A DNA stretch of 64,000 bases from Leptolyngbya boryana PCC 6306. Lineage in GTDB: Bacteria > Cyanobacteriota > Cyanobacteriia > Leptolyngbyales > Leptolyngbyaceae. The notes beneath the pieces are model-generated. The model searched no databases and was not told the DNA's origin. It saw only the letters and a program-made list of their open reading frames with translations. Of this stretch, positions 34,462-43,836 are shown in pieces; the first letter of the stretch is position 1, and the number at the start of each line of letters is the position of its first letter. Both the position numbers and the translations under genes were made by a program. The stretch spans positions 2,808,577 to 2,872,576 of the forward strand of contig NZ_KB731324.1 in NCBI RefSeq assembly GCF_000353285.1, in the 5' to 3' direction.

Positions 34462-34534
34462 TACCCCCAAGGGAATTCGAATCCCTGTCGCCTCCGTGAA
34501 AGGGAGGTGTCCTAGGCCTCTAGACGATGGGGGC
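34462..34534 (-). tRNA. trnE: tRNA-Glu (anticodon UUC)
   Basis: The 73-base gene begins GCCCCCATCGTCTAGAGG. Acceptor stem GCCCCCA/TGGGGGT, the anticodon loop CTTTCAC with TTC, and T-arm GGGATTCGAATTCCC are all complete. CCA is not encoded. In cyanobacteria this tRNA also feeds tetrapyrrole synthesis through glutamyl-tRNA reductase. Confidence 0.96.
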
Positions 34535-34811
34535 ACACCTCGCAGCGCGTTGTTCAGCGCGTTTGACATTTACTAATATAAGCGACAAAACTGTAACTGT
34601 CAACACCTAAGTTATTCGATTTTAGAACTTAGGGTTTGAAGCTGCGAGGAAGGGAGCCTTGCAAAAAGAGTCAGTGATTCGTTCTAAATTCGTCAATCAG
34701 CCACCCCTAGAACTGTCCTCTGATAGAGCCGCACGATCGAGAAAACCCACTACCGTAAATGGAATATAAGGATCATCTACCGACCCTAGAAGGTACGAGT
34801 TTTATTCTGCT

Positions 34812-35639
34812 ATGCTTCTGATTGACTTCATGCGCTCGCCAAAATCCCCCAAATCTCATGGCGTATTGACTCGCCCCGGTCTTTCCATGCCTCTGTCTCA
34901 ATCTTCCGCTACTGCAAAGGAGCGACTTTGTTCTGCCGAATCCGAGTCAACCGCTCGTCCGCCCGTGGAAATCCCAAATTCTATTGTTCAATCTACCCGC
35001 TCGCGCTGTCTTCCGTGGCTGGCTTCTATTGCTTACCCGCTGGCGCGATACCTTGTGCTTCCGTTCTACTTTCGTCGGATTGAAGTCACGGGTCGAGAGC
35101 ATTTTCCAACGACAGGTCCAGTGATCATTGCCTCAACGCATCGATCGCGCTGGGATGCATTCATGGTTCCTTATGCGGTTGGGCAAGATGTCACTGGACG
35201 CGTGTTGCGATTTATGGTGACTGCCGATGAGATTAAAGGGCTGCAAGGTTGGTTTATCCGACGTTTAGGTGGCTTCCCTATCAACACACGTCACCCTGGA
35301 ATCTCCGCTTTGCGTCACAGCGTTTGTCTCCTTCAGCACGGCGAAGTCTTAGTCATCTTTCCGGAAGGCAATATCTATCGTCAGCCAGCACCGCTTAAAC
35401 CGGGACTTGCTCGACTTGCACTTCAAGCGGAAGCGAGCCAGCCAGAACTAGATGTTCGGATCGTGCCGATCTCCATCCAATACAGCAAGCCGCTTGTCCC
35501 CTGGCGCACCGCCGTCAAAATTCATGTCGAAAAGCCCTTGAGTGCGATCGTCTATGCCTCTGACCATCCCAAACAAGGTGCAAAACGATTAACTGAAGAT
35601 TTAGAAATCATTTTGCGATCGCTCTCGAACTGCCCATAA
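34812..35639 (+). CDS. 1-acylglycerol-3-phosphate acyltransferase family protein
   Basis: The 275-residue protein has a PlsC domain from about residue 70: hydrophobic ARYLVLPFYF, the catalytic HX4D as STHRSRWDAF, RRLGGFPINT, and the acceptor-binding FPEGNIYR. Family members transfer an acyl chain to lysophosphatidate in membrane lipid synthesis. The 65-residue N-terminus is Ser/Pro-rich and non-conserved, so a later in-frame ATG such as MPLSQSS may be the true start. It converges with the UDP-glucose dehydrogenase gene across a shared terminator. Confidence 0.87.
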   Translation: MLLIDFMRSPKSPKSHGVLTRPGLSMPLSQSSATAKERLCSAESESTARPPVEIPNSIVQSTRSRCLPWLASIAYPLARYLVLPFYFRRIEVTGREHFPTTGPVIIASTHRSRWDAFMVPYAVGQDVTGRVLRFMVTADEIKGLQGWFIRRLGGFPINTRHPGISALRHSVCLLQHGEVLVIFPEGNIYRQPAPLKPGLARLALQAEASQPELDVRIVPISIQYSKPLVPWRTAVKIHVEKPLSAIVYASDHPKQGAKRLTEDLEIILRSLSNCP

Positions 35640-35641
35640 AA

Positions 35642-35667
35642 AAAGAGACGCATCGCTGCGCCTCTTT
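35642..35667. terminator. Bidirectional terminator
   Basis: AAAGAG and CGCA arms pair with TGCG and CTCTTT across a small internal mismatch, between convergent genes, with T-runs at both ends. Confidence 0.75.
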
Positions 35668-35686
35668 AGAGTTGAGAAGATGAAAC

Positions 35687-37102
35687 TTAGCGACCGATAC
35701 CGATGTAACGGAAGCCTGCTTCCTCCATCACAGGTTGGTTGAGGAAGTTCCGACCATCGATCAAAATTGGGGTGTTCATCAGTTTTGCCATCTTGATGTA
35801 GTCGAGACTGAGGAACTGTTCCCACTCGGTAATCAGAGCGAGTGCATCACAGCCATCGGCTAAGCGCTCTGCATCGGTTTCGACGATCACATCCGAAAGA
35901 CCATGACGCATTCCGGTCTGAGAAATAATCGGATCGTATGCCTTCACTTTTGCACCGAGCCGAGCCAAGTTCTCAATCACATTCAATGCAGGAGCATCAC
36001 GCAAATCATCGGTGTCCGGTTTGAAGGTCAAGCCCAGTAAGCCGATCGTTTTTCCTTTCAAGATTTTCAAAGCTTGCTGCAGCTTCTCAACCACGATCAA
36101 CCGTTGACGCTCGTTGACACTCACTGCAGCCTTGAGCAGTTGAGTTTCGTAACCATAATCATCAGCGGTGTGAATCAATGCCGAGACATCTTTCGGGAAG
36201 CAAGATCCACCCCAACCGAGACCTGCTTGAAGGAATTTGCTGCCGATCCGAGAATCTAAACCGATGCCTTTCGCAACCTGGCTCACATCTGCCCCAACGC
36301 GATCGCAGATATTCGCCACTTCGTTGATAAAGCTGATTTTGGTTGCCAAAAATGCATTCGCTGCATATTTGATCATTTCAGCTGAACTGAGATCCGTCAC
36401 AACCACGGGAACTGGAGGCACAGATTTAACTTCTGCAAATTGACGCTCTACGATCGGAGCATAGAGTTCTTTCATCAATTTGATTGGACGATCGTTGTTA
36501 TTGCTGCCTAAGACAATACGATCGGGGTTGAACGTGTCAAATACAGCCGAACCTTCGCGTAAGAATTCAGGATTACTGACGACATCGAAATCATAGTCGC
36601 CTGTTACTGCACTGGGCATGACTTCATCCACTCCGCCGCCCGCTGTCGCGAGGACAGGCTGTGCTTCAGCCTTTTGACGCTCCGCGATGCCATCAAGCAC
36701 GATCATTCTCACCCAGTCACCCGATCCAATCGGAACCGTAGACTTATTCACAATCACCTTATAGCCGCCTTTGAGGTTTGAGCCGATGCCCCGGGCTACT
36801 GCTTCAACATAGCGGGTATCACTTTCCCCGTTTGGTAATGCAGGCGTGCCAACCGCAATAAATAAAATTTCGCCATGTTCAACACCCGCTGCGATATCAG
36901 TGGTAAATTCCAAGCGTCCAGACTGAATGGACGACTGCATGATTTCAGACAATCCGGGTTCAAAAATTGGGGACTGTCCCGCCTGCATCAACTTGACTTT
37001 TGCTTCGTTGTTGTCTACGCAAATGACATGATGACCAATATGCGAAAGGCAAGCACCTGTTACCAAACCTACGTAGCCTGTTCCAATAACGCAAACGCGC
37101 AT
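35687..37102 (-). CDS. ugd: UDP-glucose 6-dehydrogenase
   Basis: The 471-residue enzyme oxidises UDP-glucose to UDP-glucuronate with two NAD+. The N-terminal Rossmann motif is VIGTGYVGLVTGACLSHIGH. The central NKSTVPIGSGDWVR, PEFLREGSAVFDTFNPDR and catalytic Cys in LGWGGSCFPKDVSALI are all present, as is the C-terminal GLTFKPDTDDLRDAPAL. It follows the UDP-glucuronate decarboxylase gene on the same strand by 78 bp, so both steps to UDP-xylose are encoded together. Products serve exopolysaccharide or LPS synthesis. Confidence 0.96.
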   Translation of the reverse strand: MRVCVIGTGYVGLVTGACLSHIGHHVICVDNNEAKVKLMQAGQSPIFEPGLSEIMQSSIQSGRLEFTTDIAAGVEHGEILFIAVGTPALPNGESDTRYVEAVARGIGSNLKGGYKVIVNKSTVPIGSGDWVRMIVLDGIAERQKAEAQPVLATAGGGVDEVMPSAVTGDYDFDVVSNPEFLREGSAVFDTFNPDRIVLGSNNNDRPIKLMKELYAPIVERQFAEVKSVPPVPVVVTDLSSAEMIKYAANAFLATKISFINEVANICDRVGADVSQVAKGIGLDSRIGSKFLQAGLGWGGSCFPKDVSALIHTADDYGYETQLLKAAVSVNERQRLIVVEKLQQALKILKGKTIGLLGLTFKPDTDDLRDAPALNVIENLARLGAKVKAYDPIISQTGMRHGLSDVIVETDAERLADGCDALALITEWEQFLSLDYIKMAKLMNTPILIDGRNFLNQPVMEEAGFRYIGIGR

Positions 37103-37146
37103 AACTCTAGACTCCTCAAAACAAAGGTCAGTTTATTTCTCGCTAG

Positions 37147-37175
37147 CATTCCCGAATTTCAGAAATTCGGGAATG
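37147..37175. terminator. Hairpin between the decarboxylase and ugd genes
   Basis: A 14-bp near-perfect stem (CATTCCCGAATTTC with GAAATTCGGGAATG) lies 5 bp after the decarboxylase stop. There is no T-tract on the minus strand, so processing or attenuation between the two genes is more likely than full termination. Confidence 0.55.
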
Positions 37176-37180
37176 TTTGA

Positions 37181-38155
37181 TTAATGCGTGGTGATGCTAG
37201 CCGCATCCAATTGAGATTGTGCTTCGGAAGCTTCAATACGGCTGCGAAAATCTGCGATCGTACGCTCTAATCCGTCTCTCAGCGAGATTGTCGGTTGCCA
37301 ACCTAGGTGCGTTTGAGCACGAGTGATGTCCGGCTTGCGACGACGCGGATCATCTTGCGGCAGTGGCTCAAATTTCAACGCAGCTTCAGGATTGACCATA
37401 TCCTGAACCGTTTGCGCGAGCTGTAAAATTGTATACTCGCCTGGGTTACCCAGGTTCACAGGCCCAATAAAGTCACCATTCATCAAGCGATAAAGTCCGT
37501 CTACGAGGTCGGAGACATAGCAGAAGCTGCGAGTCTGAGATCCATCTCCGTAAACTGTTAAGGGAATCCCACGCAGTGCTTGAACGACCAGATTGCTGAC
37601 AACGCGACCGTCGTTTTCGAGCATTCGAGGCCCATAGGTATTGAAAATTCTGGCAACACGGATATCAACATCGTTTTGGCGATGATAATCAAAGGCAAGG
37701 GTTTCCGCGACTCGTTTCCCTTCGTCGTAGCAGCTGCGAATCCCGATCGGGTTGACGTTACCCCGATATTCTTCCGTTTGAGGATGCACTTCTGGGTCGC
37801 CGTAGACTTCTGAAGTGGATGCCAGCAGAAATCTTGCCTTGACACGCTTCGCCAATCCCAGCATGTTGAGCGTGCCCATCACGTTGATTTTGACAGTTTT
37901 GACTGGATTGTACTGGTAATGAACGGGTGAGGCAGGACATGCCAAGTGATAGATCTGATCAACTTCGAGCCGAATCGGTTCTGTAATATCGTGACGGATC
38001 AATTCAAAATTGGGATTTCCTAGCCAATGTTGAATATTGCGTTTATGTCCGGTATAAAAGTTATCCAAGCAAAGCACTTCATGACCTGTGTTCATGAGGC
38101 GATCGATTAAGTGAGAGCCAATAAAACCCGCACCACCAGTGACAAGAATTCGCAT
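37181..38155 (-). CDS. UDP-glucuronate decarboxylase (UDP-xylose synthase), SDR family
   Basis: The 324-residue extended short-chain dehydrogenase opens [20 protein letters not shown] (NAD-binding). It has the catalytic YDEGKR, the UXS-type block [18 protein letters not shown] and [10 protein letters not shown]. It converts UDP-glucuronate to UDP-xylose and CO2. The adjacent UDP-glucose dehydrogenase supplies its substrate, which supports this assignment over UDP-glucose 4-epimerase. Cytoplasmic. Confidence 0.92.
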   Translation of the reverse strand: MRILVTGGAGFIGSHLIDRLMNTGHEVLCLDNFYTGHKRNIQHWLGNPNFELIRHDITEPIRLEVDQIYHLACPASPVHYQYNPVKTVKINVMGTLNMLGLAKRVKARFLLASTSEVYGDPEVHPQTEEYRGNVNPIGIRSCYDEGKRVAETLAFDYHRQNDVDIRVARIFNTYGPRMLENDGRVVSNLVVQALRGIPLTVYGDGSQTRSFCYVSDLVDGLYRLMNGDFIGPVNLGNPGEYTILQLAQTVQDMVNPEAALKFEPLPQDDPRRRKPDITRAQTHLGWQPTISLRDGLERTIADFRSRIEASEAQSQLDAASITTH

Positions 38156-38407
38156 AAGTCCAGAATCTGTTGAAGTTGCAAACGAACGAGGGTCGGAGTT
38201 GCAAGGTGCTCAATCTTACGATTGAGTCAACTCTTGCTTGCCAAGATTGTACCCATTAAATTAACGAGCATCGCGGAGTGCATCCGGATGGAGCAAGCGG
38301 AAAGAGCTGATGTGAAACGAGCTTTTGCAGTTAGCACCATAGCAGAAGCCTTTGAAATGGGGGGTTCGTGTCGATCGAGTTCACCGAATCTTCAATCCCC
38401 AAATGAA

Positions 38408-38438
38408 AATCGCTCCAACTTTTTGGGTAGGAGCGATT
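38408..38438 (-). terminator. Terminator of lepA
   Basis: AATCGCTCC pairs with GGAGCGATT, 9 bp beyond the lepA stop. Read on the minus strand the stem is followed by a short T-rich tail. The rest of the 291-bp spacer to the decarboxylase gene holds its promoter and nothing else I can identify. Confidence 0.75.
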
Positions 38439-38446
38439 CGAGCGTG

Positions 38447-40264
38447 TTAACTTTGTTCGTTTGAGAGTCGAAGCACTGCCATAAAAGCTTCTTGGGGCAC
38501 ATCGACCGTCCCGATCGCTTTCATGCGCTTCTTGCCTTTCGCTTGTTTTTGCAGCAATTTCTTCTTCCGTGAGATGTCACCGCCGTAGCATTTGGCTAGG
38601 ACATCTTTACGCAGCGCTGGGATATGTTCACTGGCGATAACTTTGCTGCCGATCGCGGCTTGAATCGGGATTTTAAATTGATGGCGTGGGATCAGTTCGC
38701 GAAGTTTCTCTGTGAGCGCACGACCGACTCCATAGGCTTTGTCGCGGTGAACGATCGTTGCCAGCGAATCGACCGGATCACCGTTGATCATGATATCCAA
38801 CTTCACCAATGCGTTTTCTCGGTAGCCGATCAGTTGATATTCCATGCTGGCGTACCCGCGCGATCGTGACTTCATCTGATCAAAGAAGTCTGTCACCACT
38901 TCTGCGAGCGGCAATTCATAAATCAGCGTGGTGCGTCCAGGGGTGAGATACTTCATATCTTTGAAGACCCCACGCCGATTTTGGCAGAGTTCCATCAACG
39001 TCCCCACATACGTTTCAGGCGTGATGATATCGACTTGAACATAAGGTTCTTCGATCTTTTCGCGCTCGGTAGGTGAGGGAAGTTTACCTGGATTATCGAT
39101 CAAGACAACTTCGCCTTTGATCGTAGTGACTCGATAAACCACCGAAGGCGCAGTGATAATTAGATCCAGGTTATATTCGCGTTCCAGCCGTTCTTGGACA
39201 ATTTCCATGTGCAGCAAGCCGAGGAAGCCACACCGGAAGCCAAAGCCCATCGCACTGGAAGTTTCTGGTTCAAAATTCAATGCAGCATCGTTGAGCTTCA
39301 ATTTGTCGAGTGCTTCTCGCAATTCTGGGAACTGGTCGGCATCGGTCGGGAACATGCCGCAAAACACCATCGGTTTCGCTTCGATGTACCCAGGTAGAGG
39401 TTCAGAAGCTTTCTTCGCCGAGAGGGTAATTGTGTCGCCGACTCGTGCATCTTCTACTGCTTTAATCGAAGCCGCAAAATAGCCCACTTCACCTGCATGA
39501 AGTGAATCAACCTGGACTTGAGTGGGAGAGAGAACGCCCAGTTCATCGATCTGATATTCCTTACCCGATGCCATCAGGTAGACTTTATCGCCTTTTTTCA
39601 CCTGGCCATCGACGACCCGGAAATAGACAATGACACCGCGATAAGCATCGTAATAACTATCGAAAATCAGAGCGCGGAAGGGATCGTTGGTTGTGTCTGC
39701 AGGGGGCGGAACTTTTTGCACGATCGCTTCTAAAATGTCGGGCACACCAATGCCTTCTTTTGCCGATGCCATGATCGCTTCCGAGCAATCTAACCCAACG
39801 ACATCTTCGATTTCTTGGCGCACGCGATCGGGTTCTGCGCCGGGCAAATCAATCTTGTTCAGAACCGGAATGATTTCCAAATCGTGTTCCAGTGCCAGAT
39901 AGACGTTTGCCAGCGTTTGAGCTTCTACGCCTTGAGAGGCATCGACGACGAGGAGCGCACCTTCGCACGCTGCGAGAGATCGCGAAACTTCGTAAGAGAA
40001 ATCGACGTGTCCAGGCGTGTCGATCAAGTTCAAGACGTACTGCTGTCCATCTTTTGCGGTGTAATTCATTCGGGCAGCTTGCAGTTTGATCGTGATCCCG
40101 CGCTCCCGCTCCAGATCCATACTATCGAGGAACTGTTCTTTCATTTCCCGTGCGGTCACGGTTCCCGTTTCTTGGAGCAAACGGTCAGCCAGCGTAGACT
40201 TGCCGTGGTCGATATGAGCAATGATCGAAAAATTGCGAATGCGGTTGACGGGTACGTCAGTCAT
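38447..40264 (-). CDS. lepA: Elongation factor 4 (LepA)
   Basis: About 605 residues. The start at [20 protein letters not shown] is preferred to an ATG 15 codons earlier because LepA proteins begin here. The GTPase motifs [14 protein letters not shown] (G1), DTPGHVDF (G3) and NKIDLPGA (G4) are followed by the elongation-factor domains and the LepA-specific C-terminus ([20 protein letters not shown]). The ribosomal GTPase remodels stalled or mistranslocated ribosomes, especially under ionic or cold stress. Monocistronic. Confidence 0.96.
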   Translation of the reverse strand: MTDVPVNRIRNFSIIAHIDHGKSTLADRLLQETGTVTAREMKEQFLDSMDLERERGITIKLQAARMNYTAKDGQQYVLNLIDTPGHVDFSYEVSRSLAACEGALLVVDASQGVEAQTLANVYLALEHDLEIIPVLNKIDLPGAEPDRVRQEIEDVVGLDCSEAIMASAKEGIGVPDILEAIVQKVPPPADTTNDPFRALIFDSYYDAYRGVIVYFRVVDGQVKKGDKVYLMASGKEYQIDELGVLSPTQVQVDSLHAGEVGYFAASIKAVEDARVGDTITLSAKKASEPLPGYIEAKPMVFCGMFPTDADQFPELREALDKLKLNDAALNFEPETSSAMGFGFRCGFLGLLHMEIVQERLEREYNLDLIITAPSVVYRVTTIKGEVVLIDNPGKLPSPTEREKIEEPYVQVDIITPETYVGTLMELCQNRRGVFKDMKYLTPGRTTLIYELPLAEVVTDFFDQMKSRSRGYASMEYQLIGYRENALVKLDIMINGDPVDSLATIVHRDKAYGVGRALTEKLRELIPRHQFKIPIQAAIGSKVIASEHIPALRKDVLAKCYGGDISRKKKLLQKQAKGKKRMKAIGTVDVPQEAFMAVLRLSNEQS

Positions 40265-40567
40265 AAACTTCAGAAGGTGCAGGAGCAAAGGACAGGCACT
40301 CTCAGACAAAAGAGATGCTTAAGATATTTTAATGCTTTCTTCACTGAGTTCGAGAATTTGAGAGGCTATTAATAAAGAAACATCAGTTACGATAATTTCT
40401 CCTGGTGTCAAATTTGCCTCGAAGCTATCAATGAAAAAATGTTAAAACTTTGATGAATCTAGGTAAAAAACGGTACATCCATTTTATGGGGAAAGATCGC
40501 AACTGGGTGATTTTTACTGAATTGCCCCGACTCTTCAACCAACCTTCTCAGAGAAGGTGATTGCCTT
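40265..40567. promoter_or_regulatory. Divergent spacer upstream of lepA
   Basis: About 300 A/T-rich bases between lepA (minus) and the ribbon-helix-helix gene (plus). I see no RNA gene; promoters for both directions are presumed. AAGGTG precedes the 40568 start. Confidence 0.4.
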
Positions 40568-40792
40568 ATGAATGATAAAGTTCAAATTCCCGATCGACAC
40601 AAAACCGAATTAGCCATTCAGATTGATTCTGATCTATTGGATCAAGTCCGTCATTTGACGAACGATCCAAGCAAAGTGGTGGAAGTGGCGTTGCGGCAGT
40701 GGTTGAGAAGCGAAATGTACCGGGACGAAGATAATGCGCGGACGCTGCCAAGAAATCCACCTTTGCCTCCCCGAGGGGAATGGAACGATTAG
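40568..40792 (+). CDS. Ribbon-helix-helix-like small protein
   Basis: A 74-residue protein. Residues 13-50 (KTELAIQIDSDLLDQVRHLT then SKVVEVALRQWLRSE) match a CopG/CcdA-type ribbon-helix-helix DNA-binding unit. A Pro/Arg-rich tail follows (LPRNPPLPPRGEWND), as in CcdA-like antitoxins. No toxin gene sits downstream; the next frame is a histidine kinase. It is therefore either an orphan antitoxin or a plain regulator. Confidence 0.72.
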   Translation: MNDKVQIPDRHKTELAIQIDSDLLDQVRHLTNDPSKVVEVALRQWLRSEMYRDEDNARTLPRNPPLPPRGEWND

Positions 40793-40886
40793 GATAAGAA
40801 GTGAGCGATCGGGCATTGTGATCGGGCTATCTAGGTTAGGGTCGCGTTTGTGATGCCAGGTGTTGTTGCTTCGAGATTCAGGTCAA

Positions 40887-42659
40887 ATGGTCACTTCTGT
40901 GGATCTTTCTACTTCTCTGTCTGATTCTTCTTACTCGATTGACTCGTCCGCGTCTGATTCTGCTGCACCCAGGGTTGCAGAGTTGATGATGATCCAAGAT
41001 GCGGCGGGAGTTTTGATTGCGTTCGACTGGCAGAGAGCAGCAGATTTTCAGATTCAACCTGAGCATTTGTTGGGCAGATCGATTCAAGCCGCATTTGCAC
41101 CCGTCTCTCGTTCAACCTATCTCGATCGTCTGAAACGAGTGCTTGCCTCTCAAACGCCTGAACAGTTTCGATGTCTGTTTGAGTGCGGCGATCGCACCGT
41201 TCTCTTCGACTTGGTGATGAGTCCGGTAATTTTGCCAAATGGAACAGCGGCGCTCGTTGCTGTGACTGGCGAACAGGCGAATGAGCTAGATGAGATGCGA
41301 TCTCCCTTGCAAGCAGTTGAATTGTCGCGTGGCAATTCGCTCGATCGCTATCAGCAGCTTTTGACCCAAATTGTCTGGAATGCACGCCAGAATTTAGACC
41401 TCTCGACGATTTGGCAGGTCACCGTAGACGGATTGGGCATGGCACTCGATGTCAGTCGGTGTGTGATTTGTCCCTATGATCCCAAGCGATCGAGCATTAA
41501 GTCGGTGGCAGAATTTCGTCAAGATTGCATGACTTCATTGAAAGGGGCAACGTTTGACATTCAGAGCGATCCTTTACTCCAGAAAGCTTTGACAACACTG
41601 AACCCAATTCGGGCAGTGCGCCAAGCTCCCGAAGAGATTGAATTAAATTCGAGTCTGGATGTTCCTCAAACGCGCTTGCTGGTCGCCACCCATTATCAGG
41701 ATCAGCCGAATGGGGTGATTATTCTCGATCAGTGCGATCGCGATCGCGTTTGGACACAAGCGGAATTAGATTTTGTGCAAGAGTTAGCCGATCAGGTGGG
41801 AACCTCGATCGCTCATGCGGCATTGTTGATTGAACTGCAACGTGCGAATGATAATTTGATGCTGAAGCACCGCGAACTCGATGAAGCACGCCATCAAGCC
41901 GAGGAAGCATCCAGACTCAAGAGTGAATTTTTAGCCAATACCTCGCATGAGTTGAGAACGCCGCTGAATGGAATGATTGGCTTTTTGAAGCTGGTTCTCG
42001 ATGGGATGGCAGAAGATCCCCAGGAACAGCGAGAATTTATCGAAGAAGCTCATCGATCGGCAATGCACTTGCTGGACATTATTAACGATGTCTTGGATAT
42101 CGCCAAGATTGAAGCTGGAAAGATGCAGATCGAATGCAGTCCAGTGAGCTTGCAAGAATTACTCGATCAAGTAGAAACGATGACTCGAACTCAGATTCGC
42201 CAAAAGAATTTGAGTTTTGAGGTGCAAATGCCTCAGACGCACGATGAAATTGTTGTGTATGGCAATTATCAGCGTTTGCTTCAGGTGTTGCTGAATTTGA
42301 TGGGAAATGCGATCAAGTTCACCAATGAAGGCGGTGTGACGGTGAGCGCTGAGGTGATTAAAAAGCGAATTGTCGTGCAGGATGAGGAATTGCCCGGACT
42401 GGTGAAGATTCGGGTCGCAGATACCGGAATTGGGGTTTCATTAGACAAACAAGACAAACTGTTCCAATCGTTTAGTCAAGTCGATGGATCGCTGACGCGG
42501 CAGTATGGCGGAACAGGTTTAGGGTTGGCAATTTCTCAGAAATTGGTAGAAGCCATGGGCGGAGTTGTCAACTTCTACAGTATGGGTGAAGGCTTGGGAT
42601 CAACTGTGACGTTTACAGTGCCGTTGTATCAAGAGCCTGTAATGATTGCAGCAGATTAA
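40887..42659 (+). CDS. PAS/GAF-domain sensor histidine kinase
   Basis: About 590 residues from the ATG at 40887; a GTG at 40860 would add nine. The N-terminus is Ser-rich. A PAS-like region follows (LIAFDWQRAADFQIQPEHLL; about 30-135), then a GAF domain (about 155-315). A coiled segment leads into the His phosphoacceptor in SEFLANTSHELRTPLNGMIG. The ATPase domain has LLNLMGNAIKFT (N box), VADTGIGV (G1) and YGGTGLGLAIS (G2). There are no membrane spans and no receiver domain, so an unlinked response regulator must be the partner. The signal is unknown. Confidence 0.9.
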   Translation: MVTSVDLSTSLSDSSYSIDSSASDSAAPRVAELMMIQDAAGVLIAFDWQRAADFQIQPEHLLGRSIQAAFAPVSRSTYLDRLKRVLASQTPEQFRCLFECGDRTVLFDLVMSPVILPNGTAALVAVTGEQANELDEMRSPLQAVELSRGNSLDRYQQLLTQIVWNARQNLDLSTIWQVTVDGLGMALDVSRCVICPYDPKRSSIKSVAEFRQDCMTSLKGATFDIQSDPLLQKALTTLNPIRAVRQAPEEIELNSSLDVPQTRLLVATHYQDQPNGVIILDQCDRDRVWTQAELDFVQELADQVGTSIAHAALLIELQRANDNLMLKHRELDEARHQAEEASRLKSEFLANTSHELRTPLNGMIGFLKLVLDGMAEDPQEQREFIEEAHRSAMHLLDIINDVLDIAKIEAGKMQIECSPVSLQELLDQVETMTRTQIRQKNLSFEVQMPQTHDEIVVYGNYQRLLQVLLNLMGNAIKFTNEGGVTVSAEVIKKRIVVQDEELPGLVKIRVADTGIGVSLDKQDKLFQSFSQVDGSLTRQYGGTGLGLAISQKLVEAMGGVVNFYSMGEGLGSTVTFTVPLYQEPVMIAAD

Positions 42660-42760
42660 ATCGAGCCTGCTGGCAGCATCGACTCGATGAAGTTCAATCC
42701 TACAAGCGAGTTTGTGCCAAATTCTCTAAACTAGAACAAGAGAAGTAACGGAGATCTAGG

Positions 42761-43408
42761 ATGACGACTGTGCAAACCGATGCTCGTGCTTTGTTTCGGG
42801 CTGCTTACGAAAATCGGTACACCTGGGATGAGAATTTTCCGGGCTATACCGCAGATGTAACCTACCGCGAAGGCGATAAGACTTACAACGCAAAGTGCCG
42901 CATCAATCCTGATTTCACCTTTGATGTATTTGACATTGAAGACGGAGAAGGCAAGAAAGCGATTCACGGGCAAGTTTGGGAAATTGCAGTGCATCGGGTT
43001 CGTCGGGCTTTTGAAGCGACGCATGGCGAGAATACATTTACGCTCGGCGCAACTGATCCAGATGGGAGCGTTGAGCTTTTAGTCGGCGGGAAGGGAGAAG
43101 GCGATCGCTATAAAATTCGGAATAACGAAGTCAGCCTTGTGCATCGTCACATTCATGGTGTCGTCGTGACGATTAATACCTTCAGCAGTCACGATACGGG
43201 CAGTGGCTATCTCTCGCATCGCTACGATTCGATCTACAGCGATCCGAAGACTGGCGCAGTCAAAGGCGCAAGAAGCGAATTTGAAGACCTGTACGAAGAA
43301 ATCGGTGGGTATTACATTCTGACCAGCCGGACGATCAAAACCGAGCAGCATACGAGTGAATTTTCGTTTGCGAATGTGAGATTGTTGGAGCCTGCGAGCG
43401 TGGCTTAG
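42761..43408 (+). CDS. DUF3386 family protein
   Basis: A 215-residue cytoplasmic protein. Typical family blocks are ALFRAAYENRYTWDENFPGY at the N-terminus, then INPDFTFDV, WEIAVHRVRRAFEATHGENT and HRYDSIYSDPKTG. DUF3386 is conserved across cyanobacteria and in plants, with no established biochemical role that I know of. No catalytic motif is evident. A G-rich simple repeat follows the stop. Confidence 0.87.
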   Translation: MTTVQTDARALFRAAYENRYTWDENFPGYTADVTYREGDKTYNAKCRINPDFTFDVFDIEDGEGKKAIHGQVWEIAVHRVRRAFEATHGENTFTLGATDPDGSVELLVGGKGEGDRYKIRNNEVSLVHRHIHGVVVTINTFSSHDTGSGYLSHRYDSIYSDPKTGAVKGARSEFEDLYEEIGGYYILTSRTIKTEQHTSEFSFANVRLLEPASVA

Positions 43409-43409
43409 T

Positions 43410-43475
43410 AGAGGGTGGGGAGTAGGGGGTAGGGAGTAAAAGAACTTTCTCCCCACTCCCCACTCCCCACAGCCT
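43410..43475. repeat. GGGGAGT-type simple repeat forming a hairpin
   Basis: A G-rich arm (GGTGGGGAGTAGGGGGTAGG) faces a C-rich arm (CTCCCCACTCCCCACTCCCC) across a short A/T spacer, so the transcript can fold into a long stem between DUF3386 and nfu. The same words occur near 7741 and inside the DUF3769 gene. Confidence 0.75.
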
Positions 43476-43522
43476 GCCAATCAAAGCTACGATGAGATCA
43501 ACAAGTTGTTAGTAGGTGAACT

Positions 43523-43759
43523 ATGTCTTTGACACTTACGCCCGAAAATGTCGAAACCGTTTTGGACGAAATGCGTCCCTATCTGATGTCAGATGGTGGC
43601 AACGTGGAACTGGTGGAATTAGATGGGCCGATCGTGAAACTGCGTCTTCAAGGTGCTTGCGGCAGTTGCCCAAGCTCAGCGATGACTTTGAGAATGGGAA
43701 TTGAACGACGTTTGCGCGAAATGATTCCAGAAATCGCGGAAGTCGAACAGGTTTTGTAA
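43523..43759 (+). CDS. NifU-like iron-sulfur scaffold protein (Nfu)
   Basis: A 78-residue NifU C-terminal-type domain with the Fe-S ligands in [13 protein letters not shown] (CxxC) and the opening [19 protein letters not shown]. In cyanobacteria the stand-alone Nfu protein is the major scaffold delivering 4Fe-4S clusters, for example to photosystem I. Normal length for the family. It is followed 77 bp later by the GH57 gene. Confidence 0.95.
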   Translation: MSLTLTPENVETVLDEMRPYLMSDGGNVELVELDGPIVKLRLQGACGSCPSSAMTLRMGIERRLREMIPEIAEVEQVL

Positions 43760-43836
43760 GGAAATCCTGAAAATGAAATGGGGGGCAAGCGGTAGACTAT
43801 TAAACTGAACAGGTCTATCCCAAGCCTCCATTTTTT

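Noticed and set aside
40568-40792. Ribbon-helix-helix gene as half of a toxin-antitoxin pair
   Set aside because: No toxin-like frame lies up- or downstream; the neighbours are lepA and a histidine kinase.
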